Below are positions 1 through 8,584 of a stretch of DNA of 64,000 nt, piece by piece. The stretch's first letter is position 1. Each line of letters starts with the position of its first letter. The stretch is from Streptomyces albipurpureus. Its GTDB lineage: Bacteria; Actinomycetota; Actinomycetes; Streptomycetales; Streptomycetaceae. The notes under the pieces are model-generated. The model saw only the letters and a list, made by a program, of their open reading frames with translations. It was not told where the DNA came from and searched no databases. The translations under genes and the position numbers were made by a program. The DNA lies in assembly GCF_023701525.1 (NCBI RefSeq), contig NZ_JAMQAW010000032.1:1-64000 (forward strand). Reading direction: 5' to 3'.

Positions 1-3000
1 TCGTCTCCGTGGTGGGCGTAGAGGGTGAACAGTTCCCGCATCAGCACGGGAAGGGACCAGCCGTCGAGGAGGATGTGGTGGTTGGTGAAGACCAGTTGGT
101 AGCGGTGGGTGTCGAGGTGGAGTAGGGCGAAGCGGAGTAGGGGTGGGTTGGCGAGGTCGAAGCGTTGGTTTTGGTCGTGGTGGAGCCAGTCGGTGATGGT
201 GTGTTGTTGTTGGTGGGGGTCTAGGTGGCGGAGGTCGATTTCTTGCCAGGGTAGTTCGATGTTGCGGGGGATGATCTGGACGGGTTGGGACAGTCCTTCG
301 TGGAGGAATCCGGCGCGTAGGTTCGCATGTCGGCGCAACAGGGTGTGCACGGAGGCCTTCAACACCGCAACATCCAACACCCCCTCCACCAGGAAAGACA
401 GCTGGGTGGTGTAGACGTCCTCGCCCTGCTCGTCGTAGAGCGCATGGAAGAGCAGACCCTCCTGCAGCGGAGCCAGCGGGAGCAACTCGACCGCGTCGTG
501 GTGTCGGGCTTCGAGGCGGTCGATGTCGGCCTGGTTGAGGTTGAGTAGGGGTAGGTCTGAGGGGGTGCGGCCGCCGCTGGTGGGTTGGGTGGCGTGTTGG
601 GTGAGGGCGGTGAGGGCTTGGAGGTAGGAGTCGGCGAGTTGCTGGATGTCGGTTTCGTTGAATTGGTCGGTGGGCCAGGTGTAGGTGATGGTCAGGGTGG
701 GGCCTTGGGGGGTGTCTTGGGTGAGGGAGTTGATGGTGAGGGTGTGTGTGAGGGCCATGTCGGGGTCGGTTCCGCTGCCGGCTGTGGTGCCGTCGGTGGC
801 AGGGGTCCAGTCGGTGGGTTGGCCGATGGAGAAGCGGCCTAGGTAGTTGAAGCCGATCTGTGGGGTGGGTAGTGGGGCCAGCTCGGTGGCGGTGTCCGGG
901 TTGAGGTAGCGGAGTAGGCCGTATCCGATGCCGTGGTCGGGGACGGCCCGTAGTTGTTCTTTGATCCGTTTGAGGAGGTGGCCGATGTCCTGGCCGCCGG
1001 CCCAGGCGTTGGTTTCGTTGATGGTGCCCGGGTCCAGGCGGACGGGGAACATGGAGGTGAACCAGCCTGTGGTGCGGGATAGTTCCGCGCCGTCGAAGAT
1101 CTCCTCACGGCCGTGGCCTTCGAGGTCGATCAGTAGAGTGTTGTTGCCGTGTTGGCCGCGGCGGGCTCGCCAGCGTCCCATCGCCAGTACCAGTGCACTG
1201 AGGAGTACGTCGTTGATACCGGCGTGGAAGAGCGCGGGGACCTCGGTCAGCAATGGCTCGGTTTGCTGTGGTGCCAGTGTCACGGTCAATGAGCGGGCGC
1301 TTCTGCTGGTGTCGCGTGCCGGGTCCAGTGGCCGGGCGCCGAGTAGCGGATCCGGTCCGTGCAGCGTCTTGCGCCACAATGCTAGTTCTGCGACCCGGCC
1401 GGGGGTACAGGCTTCCTCGGCCAGGGTTTGTGCCCAGTGGCGGAAGGAGGTGCCGACTGGTTGCAGAGCCGCGGGCCGATTTGCTGTGGCGGCTTCCCAT
1501 GCCTGCTGTAGATCGGGTAGCAGGATCCGCCAGGACACTCCGTCGACTACGAGGTGGTGGACCACTATGAGTAGGCGGCCTGAGGTGGTGGGTCCGGCGT
1601 CGAACCAGACTGCCTGGACCATCGTCGCGTCCGTGAGTGCCAGCCGGTCCCGGGCCGCTTCCGCCTCTACGGTGATCACGCGTTGCAGGTCTGATCCCTC
1701 CAGGCCTGCGACATCGATCCGACGCACACACGAGGCTGCCTGGACCGCACCCGGCTCCAGGACCTCCAGGACCCACTCGCCATCACCGTCGGCACCCGAA
1801 AGCCGGGCCCGCAGCACATCGTGGTGATCGAGAACCGACTGCACCGCCGTTACCAATGGCTCCATACCCAGACCGGCTGGCACCCGCACCAGCACACCCT
1901 GACTGAACCGGTCGATCGAACCACCCCGCTCACGCAACTGATGCATGATCGGCGTCAACGGCACCACCCCCACACCGTCCCCGACCACCGGCAGTGCCTC
2001 ACCCACCACACCGGCCACCAACGCCAAACCCTCAACCGTCTTCCGCTCAAACACATCCCGCGGCGCAATCACCAACCCCACCGCCCGCGCCCGCGCCACC
2101 AACTGAATCGACACAATGCTGTCGCCACCCAGATCAAAGAAGCCGTCATCGATACCGACCTCGGCCACACCCAAAACCTCGGCGAACAGCGAACACAACA
2201 CCTCCTCCCGAGCATTACGCGGACCACGACCAGAAACCTTGGCAGCGACCTCGGGAGCGGGAAGAGCCTGACGATCCAGCTTCCCGTTCGGCGTCAACGG
2301 CAAGGCTTCCAGCACCACAAAAGCCGACGGCACCATATAGTCCGGCAGGCGCTCCGCCACCACACCCCGCAACACCGACACATCAACCACCGACACAACA
2401 CCAGAGTCGGAACCGGAACCGGAACCGGAACCGGACCCGGTGACCAGGGAAGTATCAGCATCCACAACCGAGACAGAGCTAATGCTCAGCTGGGCGGGAA
2501 CCACATACGCGACCAAGCGTTTGTCACCCGGACGGTCCTCGCGGACCAGCACCGCCACCTGACCGACTGAGTCATGTGAGGCCAGAACCGCCTCGATCTC
2601 ACCGGGCTCGATACGGAACCCGCGTACCTTCACCTGCGCATCCGCACGGCCCAGGAACTCCAGGGCACCATCCGGGCGCCACCGCACCACATCCCCGGTG
2701 CGATACATCCGCCCACCCAAACCGCCGAACGGATCCGCCACAAACCGCTCCGCCGTCAAACCAGGCTGGTTGACATAACCACGTGCCAGACCAGCCCCCG
2801 CTACATACAACTCACCCGCCACACCCACCGGCACCAGAGACAGACCCGCATCCAGCACATACGCGGCAGTATTGAGAATCGGTCGTCCCAAGAGAGGTCG
2901 GTCTCCGTCGGACATACGGGCGCTGAGGGCATCCACCGTGTACTCAGTTGGGCCGTAGAGATTGAATCCAGTGGTCCCGCTGGTTGCGTTGAGGCGCTGT

Positions 3001-5279
3001 TGAAGGCTGCTAGTGAGGGCTTCGCCACCCAGTGAAACGATGCGAGGGTGATGGCGCCCTTCATCCAGCAATCCAAGTTCGATCAATTGCTGAAAGTGCG
3101 AAGGTGTCGTGTCAATATAGTCCAGCTTGTTACTGTCCACGTACCTGATCAACGCGATTGCATCGAGACGTATTTCGTCGTCGAACAGATGAAGTTCATG
3201 GCCAGCGACCATCCAGAGCAATGGGTCCCACGAAGCGTCGAATGAAAACGACGAAATGAGTCCGACGCGGAACCGCGAATCGGACGCCTCGATTTCTTGA
3301 GCAAACCCCCCGCTGAAGTGATGCTGGAAGAGGTTTACCAAGTTACTGTGTTCAACTGCAACACCTTTAGGCCGCCCAGTGGACCCGGAGGTATAGATTA
3401 CATAAGCCTGATTCGAAGCAAGTAGTCGCCCATTGCGGTCGACATCTGTGGGATTTGAGTATTCCAGAGCATCTGATCCAGTGTGGCGGTCTAGGGTATC
3501 GAGCAGAATGCACTGCAATTGATCGCCGACAGTTTCCTCCTCCAGAAGATGCCTGACCGCACTACTTGTCAAGACCATCGAAGGTCGAGAGTCCGACAGT
3601 ATGTAGGCAATTCGGTCGGGCGGAAGAGTGGGATCTACCGGGACATAGGCCGCACCTGCCTTCAGTACAGCCAACATGGCGATGATTGTGTCGCCGCTGC
3701 GGGGCAGAACAATCGCTACGGTCGTCTCAGTGCGCACGCCATTCTCGATGAGAACATGCGCTATCCGGTTGGCTCGCGCGTTAAGGTCGAAATAGCTGAG
3801 CGAGGTGTCTCGGAACACCAGAGCCGTAGCATCGGGAGTGCATGCTACCTGTTTCTCGAAGAGTTGTGGCAGTGTCGTCTGCTTTACCTCCTGGCTGGTG
3901 CCACGCCAGCCGGATATCAGCGCTTGACGTTCCTCTCCCGACATCACATCGATCTGTCCGATGGGTTCATCCGGGTCTGCGGTGACCGCTTCCAGGATCT
4001 GGACCAAACGGGCGGCGATCCGTTCTGCGGATTGGATGGCGAACAGTGAGGTGTCGTACTCGATCTCGCCCCTTATTCCTATCGGTGAGCCGTCACTAGC
4101 GAAGTGCTCGACCAGAGTCACCGAGAGGTCAAATTGAGCGACCCCCTTATCCAGGGGTTGGTGTTCGACGTGGAGGCCGGGGAGGTCGAGGGTGGGCTGG
4201 GCGTTGTTCTGGAAGGCCAGCATCACCTGGAAGAGGGGATGCCGGGCCATCGAACGCTGCGGGTTGAGGACCTCTACCAGACGTTCGAAGGGCACATCCT
4301 GGTTGGCGAACGCCGCCAGATCCGTCTCCCGTACCCGTCCGAGCAGTTCACGGAAAGAGGGATCACCGGAAGTATCGGTGCGTAGGACCAGGGTGTTGAC
4401 AAAGAACCCGATCAGCTCATCCAACGCGTCATCCGTACGCCCCGCCACCGGCGTCCCGATCGGAATGTCCTCACCCGCGCCCATACGCTGGAGCAACACC
4501 GCCAGCGCAGCCTGCACCGTCATGAACAGACTGCAGTTGCTCTCCCGCGCCAGAGCAATCAGGCGCTCATGGACGTGGGCTGGCACACTGACCGGGATGG
4601 TGCCGCCGGTGTGCGAGGCCACCGGGGGGCGTGGGAAGTCCGTCGGCAGCTCCAACTGCTCCGGTATTCCGGCTAGCGCATCGGTCCAGTAGGTCAGTTG
4701 GTGGGAGATGACGCTGTCGGGGTCGTCCTCGCTGCCGAGTACCTCGCGTTGCCACAGGGTGTAGTCCGCGTACTGCACCGGCAGTACCGGCCAGGCGGGC
4801 GCCTCGCCTCGGCAACGGGCCTGGTAGGCCAGGGATAGATCCCGGGCGAACGGGGCCATCGACCAGCCATCCGCGGCAATGTGATGCACCACCGCGATCA
4901 GCACGAACTCATCCGGCCCCACGACACACAATCGCACCCGCAGCGGCAGATCCACCGACAGATCGAACCCGGCAGACGCCTCCGCCGCCAACACCCCACC
5001 AAGCCCCGACGCATCCACCTCACCAACCCGCAACAGCCCAGCAGCGCGATCCTCATCCCACTCATTCAGGATGTGCTGATACGGACGACCGTCCACCTGT
5101 GGGAAGACGGTGCGCAGGCTCTCATGCCGCGCCACCACGTCCATCAACGCCGCCCGCAACGCCTCCACATTCAGCGCGCCACGCAACCGCACTGTCAGAG
5201 GAATGTTGTAGGTCGCCGACGGGCCCTCCAACTCGCCCAGGAACCACAACCTACGCTGCGCAAACGACACCGGAATCAC
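1..5279 (-). CDS. Non-ribosomal peptide synthetase, C-A-PCP-E-C, 3' end outside window
   Basis: A GTG start at 5279 follows an in-frame TAA two codons upstream and an AGAAAGG ribosome site. The reading frame stays open to position 1, giving about 1760 residues. Domain order by motif: condensation (SFAQRRLWFL at residue 4; HHIAADGWS near 129), adenylation (YTSGSTGRPKG near 626; NLYGPTEYTVD; NGKLDR near 996), carrier protein (DLGGDSI near 1048, the form usual before epimerases), epimerization (HHLVVDGVSW near 1238; FNYLGR near 1475), then a second condensation domain (LPLAPLQEGLLFHAL near 1605; HHILLDGWSLP near 1730). Aligned to GrsA, the substrate-pocket residues read D, A, D, D, V, L, L, V, D. 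Acidic residues at 239 and 278 suggest a basic amino acid, but this is tentative. The module would load an L-amino acid, epimerize it and pass a D-residue to the next condensation domain. Codon use in the adenylation core differs from its flanks. Confidence 0.95.
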   Translation of the reverse strand, partial: MIPVSFAQRRLWFLGELEGPSATYNIPLTVRLRGALNVEALRAALMDVVARHESLRTVFPQVDGRPYQHILNEWDEDRAAGLLRVGEVDASGLGGVLAAEASAGFDLSVDLPLRVRLCVVGPDEFVLIAVVHHIAADGWSMAPFARDLSLAYQARCRGEAPAWPVLPVQYADYTLWQREVLGSEDDPDSVISHQLTYWTDALAGIPEQLELPTDFPRPPVASHTGGTIPVSVPAHVHERLIALARESNCSLFMTVQAALAVLLQRMGAGEDIPIGTPVAGRTDDALDELIGFFVNTLVLRTDTSGDPSFRELLGRVRETDLAAFANQDVPFERLVEVLNPQRSMARHPLFQVMLAFQNNAQPTLDLPGLHVEHQPLDKGVAQFDLSVTLVEHFASDGSPIGIRGEIEYDTSLFAIQSAERIAARLVQILEAVTADPDEPIGQIDVMSGEERQALISGWRGTSQEVKQTTLPQLFEKQVACTPDATALVFRDTSLSYFDLNARANRIAHVLIENGVRTETTVAIVLPRSGDTIIAMLAVLKAGAAYVPVDPTLPPDRIAYILSDSRPSMVLTSSAVRHLLEEETVGDQLQCILLDTLDRHTGSDALEYSNPTDVDRNGRLLASNQAYVIYTSGSTGRPKGVAVEHSNLVNLFQHHFSGGFAQEIEASDSRFRVGLISSFSFDASWDPLLWMVAGHELHLFDDEIRLDAIALIRYVDSNKLDYIDTTPSHFQQLIELGLLDEGRHHPRIVSLGGEALTSSLQQRLNATSGTTGFNLYGPTEYTVDALSARMSDGDRPLLGRPILNTAAYVLDAGLSLVPVGVAGELYVAGAGLARGYVNQPGLTAERFVADPFGGLGGRMYRTGDVVRWRPDGALEFLGRADAQVKVRGFRIEPGEIEAVLASHDSVGQVAVLVREDRPGDKRLVAYVVPAQLSISSVSVVDADTSLVTGSGSGSGSGSDSGVVSVVDVSVLRGVVAERLPDYMVPSAFVVLEALPLTPNGKLDRQALPAPEVAAKVSGRGPRNAREEVLCSLFAEVLGVAEVGIDDGFFDLGGDSIVSIQLVARARAVGLVIAPRDVFERKTVEGLALVAGVVGEALPVVGDGVGVVPLTPIMHQLRERGGSIDRFSQGVLVRVPAGLGMEPLVTAVQSVLDHHDVLRARLSGADGDGEWVLEVLEPGAVQAASCVRRIDVAGLEGSDLQRVITVEAEAARDRLALTDATMVQAVWFDAGPTTSGRLLIVVHHLVVDGVSWRILLPDLQQAWEAATANRPAALQPVGTSFRHWAQTLAEEACTPGRVAELALWRKTLHGPDPLLGARPLDPARDTSRSARSLTVTLAPQQTEPLLTEVPALFHAGINDVLLSALVLAMGRWRARRGQHGNNTLLIDLEGHGREEIFDGAELSRTTGWFTSMFPVRLDPGTINETNAWAGGQDIGHLLKRIKEQLRAVPDHGIGYGLLRYLNPDTATELAPLPTPQIGFNYLGRFSIGQPTDWTPATDGTTAGSGTDPDMALTHTLTINSLTQDTPQGPTLTITYTWPTDQFNETDIQQLADSYLQALTALTQHATQPTSGGRTPSDLPLLNLNQADIDRLEARHHDAVELLPLAPLQEGLLFHALYDEQGEDVYTTQLSFLVEGVLDVAVLKASVHTLLRRHANLRAGFLHEGLSQPVQIIPRNIELPWQEIDLRHLDPHQQQHTITDWLHHDQNQRFDLANPPLLRFALLHLDTHRYQLVFTNHHILLDGWSLPVLMRELFTLYAHHGD
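2408..2435 (-). repeat. CGGAAC hexamer tandem repeat inside the NRPS adenylation tail
   Basis: The hexamer CGGAAC is repeated four times plus a partial copy. On the coding (minus) strand it encodes an alternating Gly-Ser stretch. The stretch lies in the small C-terminal subdomain of the adenylation domain, between the VAYVV strand and the LPDYMVP motif. A hexamer repeat keeps the reading frame whatever its copy number, so this linker could vary in length without breaking the protein. Confidence 0.85.
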
Positions 5280-5371
5280 GATTTATGGCCTTTCTTGGCA
5301 CATTGAGCAGGAGGGTATGCCTGTTGCTTGGCGATTGAAAGATGATGCCCTGCGACTTAGTGGATTGGTGC

Positions 5372-6112
5372 CTAGAGATCCGGATAGTTGATGTCTTTGA
5401 GCAAGCTGGATACGACTTCCTGGCCGAGCTCTGACAGATAGAAATGTCCGCCAGGGAAGACTCTGAAATCGAAGGATCCCTCGGTTTCCATCTTCCATTC
5501 CTGTGCCTTTTCGGGCAACACATCCGGATCTCTATCCCCGGTATACGAGGAGATTGGTGTCGAGATGGTCCTGATCGGTTGTGGCCTGTAGGACTCAAGA
5601 AGTCGAAAATCAGCGCGTATTGCAGGGAGTGCCAATTCTCTTAGGTCCGGGTCGTCGAGCGGCCCCGCGTCGCCTTCTCCAAGTCGGCGAATATCGGAAA
5701 TGAGGGCTTCGTCGTCGTTGCTCGACTTACTGCCACGCGACGGGACGTGGGGGGCTTCCTGTCCTGAGACGAAGAGCCTCAGTGGGCTGAGGTCGAATGT
5801 GCTTTCAAGTCGGCGGCATACCTCGAAGGCGACGGATGCCCCCATGCTGTGACCAAAGAGCACAAGTGGAAGGTCGCGGAATTCGGAGAGGAAGGGCGAG
5901 AGACGTGAAACCAATTCATCCATGTTGTCCAGGCACGGTTCCAATATTCGATCTTGGTGTCCGGGGTACTGGATGCTCAAAATCTCAACATCGGAAGGGG
6001 TCCAGTTCTGCCAGGGGTTGAAGAAACTCGCAGCCCCGCCTGCGTGCGGAAAGCAAGCTACCCTTACGCGTGCGTTGCTCGCCCTGCGATGCCTTATCCA
6101 CAGGGCAGCCAT
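5372..6112 (-). CDS. Type II thioesterase (NRPS editing hydrolase)
   Basis: An alpha/beta-hydrolase of 246 residues, the normal size for external thioesterases that remove misprimed or stalled acyl groups from carrier proteins. Visible motifs are CFPHAGGAASFF near the N-terminus, the nucleophile elbow GHSMG, an acidic residue in TGDRDPDVLP, and the catalytic histidine in PGGHFYLSE. The gene sits 92 bp upstream of the NRPS in the same direction, so the two are probably co-transcribed. The chosen ATG gives a family-like N-terminus; in-frame starts at 6169 and 6244 are possible but would add a sequence unlike the family. Third-position base use is more AT-rich than in most of the window. Confidence 0.9.
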   Translation of the reverse strand: MAALWIRHRRASNARVRVACFPHAGGAASFFNPWQNWTPSDVEILSIQYPGHQDRILEPCLDNMDELVSRLSPFLSEFRDLPLVLFGHSMGASVAFEVCRRLESTFDLSPLRLFVSGQEAPHVPSRGSKSSNDDEALISDIRRLGEGDAGPLDDPDLRELALPAIRADFRLLESYRPQPIRTISTPISSYTGDRDPDVLPEKAQEWKMETEGSFDFRVFPGGHFYLSELGQEVVSSLLKDINYPDL

Positions 6113-6492
6113 GTCAGAGTTGGTGCTCACTCTGGACGCCTTCCGATAGTGATGTCTCTCTGTTTCCATCTGTCTGCATGGCCATGCATCTGCGATGCGC
6201 TGCACGCCGTGCCTGCTGGACGGCGTGACGATTCGGCGCACCAAGCCAGAGCGGTGGTGGCCTGGTGGAACTTGGCATACGGCGGCTCAGGTGGGTGCTC
6301 CTCGGCGGCATGTGAATGTCTGAATCCCTCATCTGCGCGATCGGTCAACGCGATCAATCAAAGAGACTTGGTCGGTATTTGAGAGATAAAAGGGGGCATA
6401 AGCGGAAGTCCGGGTTCGATGAGTCCGGGGTACGTGGGCGCAGGCTAAGTCTGATCTTTCGAAGCGTAAACCTGAAGGGTGCCTGTTCCTCG
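6113..6492. other. Gene-free stretch upstream of the thioesterase
   Basis: About 380 bp of comparatively AT-rich sequence between the thioesterase start and the broken cupin gene. Short open frames exist on both strands, but none has a recognizable product or convincing codon use. It probably holds the promoter for the thioesterase-NRPS unit. No clear operator or terminator was identified. Confidence 0.4.
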
Positions 6493-6955
6493 TCAGCTCA
6501 TGTCGGTTTCATAAATTTGAATCGAGCTGACGGACCCTTTTGTTGGAATTTCGAACGCGGTGGGTTTCGCCAGTGCGTACGACTCCGCTGAAATGCCCGG
6601 CGGGATCGGTTGTCCCCTTGACCTCTATGGGCTTCCCTTTGTCTCTAGCTAGAGAGAAGCGCTGGTCGGTCTCCTCGTCGTATTTGCCGGTGACACGCCA
6701 CCCCAGCTGGTCGTGGATAGGCGTTTCCTGGCCTGGGAGCCAGGCGAGGAAATCGATTGAGAAGCGTCCATCCGGCCCCGTGCGCACTACATGCTGCCGA
6801 TATCGAAAATGGTCACCCTCGTACCGGTCGGGCGTCGGTAGTTCCGGCAGCCAACGGAATGGGCGAAGTCCTTTGGCTGCAGGTTGCGTCATCCTGTGCG
6901 TCACCAGTTCCTTCCCTGTTATTCCCCGGACGCGCTTGATGAGGGAATGGAGCAT
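6493..6955 (-). pseudogene. Cupin protein of the cysteine-dioxygenase type, frameshifted near the C-terminus
   Basis: The first frame (start 6955) encodes a cupin with RYRQHVVRTGPDGRFSIDF, WLPGQETPIHDQLGW and GETHRVRNSN, which resembles bacterial cysteine-dioxygenase-like cupins. In that family the metal site is normally H-x-H plus a later histidine; here the first motif reads H-D-Q, so one ligand is replaced. After VRNSN the frame runs into an unrelated tail and stops at 6509. Dropping one A from the AAAA run near 6540 continues it as KGSVSSIQIYETDMS, which fits the expected last beta-strands and stops at 6493. A genuine decaying gene is more likely than a pure sequencing error because the ligand is also lost, but both are possible. 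Confidence 0.65.
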
Positions 6956-7083
6956 GGCTTTTTCGGGTGCTGATGCAGTAGTTGCAGGTCGTGAGGCGTG
7001 CGAGGCGTACTCTGACGGTTTGATCTACATCCCTCAACTGGGTCTCGATGAGTGTGACTAGAGGTGTAGCAACAGCAATATTT

Positions 7084-7425
7084 TCATTTGACTTCGGTCA
7101 TGGCTTGCGTGAATTGCGCCCTATAGAAGCGGGCATAGGCTCCGCCCGCCTCCAATCGGGCGCTGTGTGTGGCCTGTTCAACGATCGAGCTGATCGCCCT
7201 ATCCAGGATAGTGCCGCGTCCCGCACCGTGGAGGGCCGGTGCGCGATCAAGAACGACGCGCAACCATGGGCCAGTCGGGCCATTTCCCTCTTAATCAGGA
7301 CCTCAGTACAGGGGTCGACCGAACTGGTCTCCTCGTCGAGGGCGAGGATCATCGGGTCGGGCGCAAGGCCACGTGATGGTGATGAGTTGCTTCCTACCCA
7401 CGCTCACGCCCGTGCCCTCCCAGCC
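7084..7425 (-). pseudogene. ABC exporter nucleotide-binding domain remnant with frameshifts
   Basis: Three consecutive pieces in different minus-strand frames reconstruct the end of an ABC transporter ATPase. GTGVSVGRKQLITIT matches the LSxGQ-RQL signature region. MILALDEETSSVDPCTEVLI matches Walker B and the D-loop and continues through the switch histidine in FLIAHRPSTVRD. Then, one frame over, TILDRAISSIVEQATHSA and GGAYARFYRAQF complete the typical C-terminus and stop at 7084. Even Walker B carries a change (DEE for the usual DEA). At least two frameshifts, plus the absence of Walker A and of the membrane domain, make this a dead fragment, perhaps the former exporter of the neighbouring peptide. 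Confidence 0.75.
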
Positions 7426-7469
7426 CGCCCGTCGACCTCTTCCCGCCGTTGGACGTCTCGCCATGGGCG

Positions 7470-7690
7470 CTTCGGCGGCGGGATCGATGAGGACGGAGAA
7501 CCGGTGCTCGTGGCAGGTGACGGCATCGTCTCCGAGGGCACGTACCCCGGCCACAAGGTGCCCAACGGCGGCTGCACCGTTCTTGAGCTGCCCTCACGGG
7601 AGGCGGCACTCGAACGGGCCGCGAAGACCGCCGTCGCCTGCCGCTGCTCGCAGGAGGTCCGGCAGTTCCAGTACGACCAGGCCAGTACGA
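7470..7690 (+). pseudogene. YciI-like (YCII domain) protein fragment
   Basis: In one plus-strand frame the sequence reads IDEDGEPVLVAGDGIVSEG, then CTVLELPSREAALERAAKTA and VACRCSQEVRQFQYD. This is the pattern of the second half of a YCII-domain protein. The usual N-terminal half (an MRYxLL-type start) is missing: upstream the same frame is low-complexity sequence antisense to the ABC remnant. Downstream the frame runs on without a family-like end. It is therefore a truncated remnant rather than a working gene. Confidence 0.5.
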
Positions 7691-8170
7691 CCAGGCCAAC
7701 CTCAGCCAGAGTCGGTCGTGCGTCGCGCGCCCACGGTGGTCCACAGGGGAAGGCGTGGAGCCGCACAGGGCGGGTGACCTCAACCGATGGCACCTCGCTG
7801 GCCCACTCGTCGATCGCGGCCGGTCGGCCTCTGCGGTGAGTCAGCGGCTGGCCCAGCCATCTCGGACCGAGTTGGGGGTTGTCGGAGGAGCGCGCCTTCT
7901 ATGAGCGCCTTGCCAAAGGATGGCGGCTCGTACGGTACGACCGGGCTGGATGCGGGTCTGGATGCGGGTTTCGCCCTATCCGGCCGTCGACGCGCCGACC
8001 AGCCCTACATCTCCACCACGAATAGCCCGAAAAGCCCTGCGTAGCGGCGCATGGGGGCGGGCCCCAGCTGCCCACCGGGGTCTGCACTCGGGTAGGTGAG
8101 CAGCCCCGGAGAGCTCAGCCGCACGACCCGTACCGGGCCGTGCGGCTGGCGGGAGCCGGAAGGCGCCGGG
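7691..8170. other. No supported gene
   Basis: About 480 bp between the YciI-like fragment and the small minus-strand gene at 8171. Open frames on both strands give arginine- and proline-rich translations of the kind produced by GC-rich noncoding DNA. A 9-bp direct duplication (CCAGTACGA) near 7670-7690 and a short direct repeat (GGATGCGGGT) near 7948-7968 are the only structures noted. Confidence 0.4.
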
Positions 8171-8572
8171 TCATTCCGCCGGTGGCAAGCCGTCCGCGCG
8201 GCGCCCGATCTCGGCCTGTTGGGCCGCCGGTTGGGAGACCGGGTGGGGGCGGAATGCCTTGAGTTCCGCGAGCGACGCATCGAAGCCGTCGTCCCGGTCC
8301 CCGTCCTCGTCGGCGACGGCGTGGTCCGGCCCCGTACCTGAGAGTTCGCCGGGCCCCGGTCCCGGTCTTCCGAGATGCCCGGGGCCGGGAGCCGGCCCCG
8401 GTGCTGCGCCGGTCGGGTAGACCGGTGAGCCGAACAGGCCGCGACACATCGCCTGCGTCACCGATATGCACTGGACCGGGCCGCGGAGGAGTACTGCGGT
8501 GGCCGTTGGACCGAATGACCCCGCGGCCTTCTCTTGCCCGGCCGGGACGGGACGTCGCCGTGCCATTGCCAC
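8171..8572 (-). CDS. Hypothetical protein, 133 aa
   Basis: The ATG at 8572 lies 12 bp after the dehydrogenase stop codon, in the same direction, so it may be the last gene of that group. The second half shows strong third-position G/C bias. It has a hydrophilic tail (VADEDGDRDDGFDASLAELK, then PAAQQAEIGRR). The middle is Pro-Gly rich, with one short segment (VLLRGPVQCISVTQAMC) carrying both of its first cysteines. No family was recognized and no signal peptide or membrane segment is evident. It could be a spurious frame, but location and codon use favour a real gene. Confidence 0.4.
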   Translation of the reverse strand: MAMARRRPVPAGQEKAAGSFGPTATAVLLRGPVQCISVTQAMCRGLFGSPVYPTGAAPGPAPGPGHLGRPGPGPGELSGTGPDHAVADEDGDRDDGFDASLAELKAFRPHPVSQPAAQQAEIGRRADGLPPAE

Positions 8573-8584
8573 CCGCCCCGCCGT

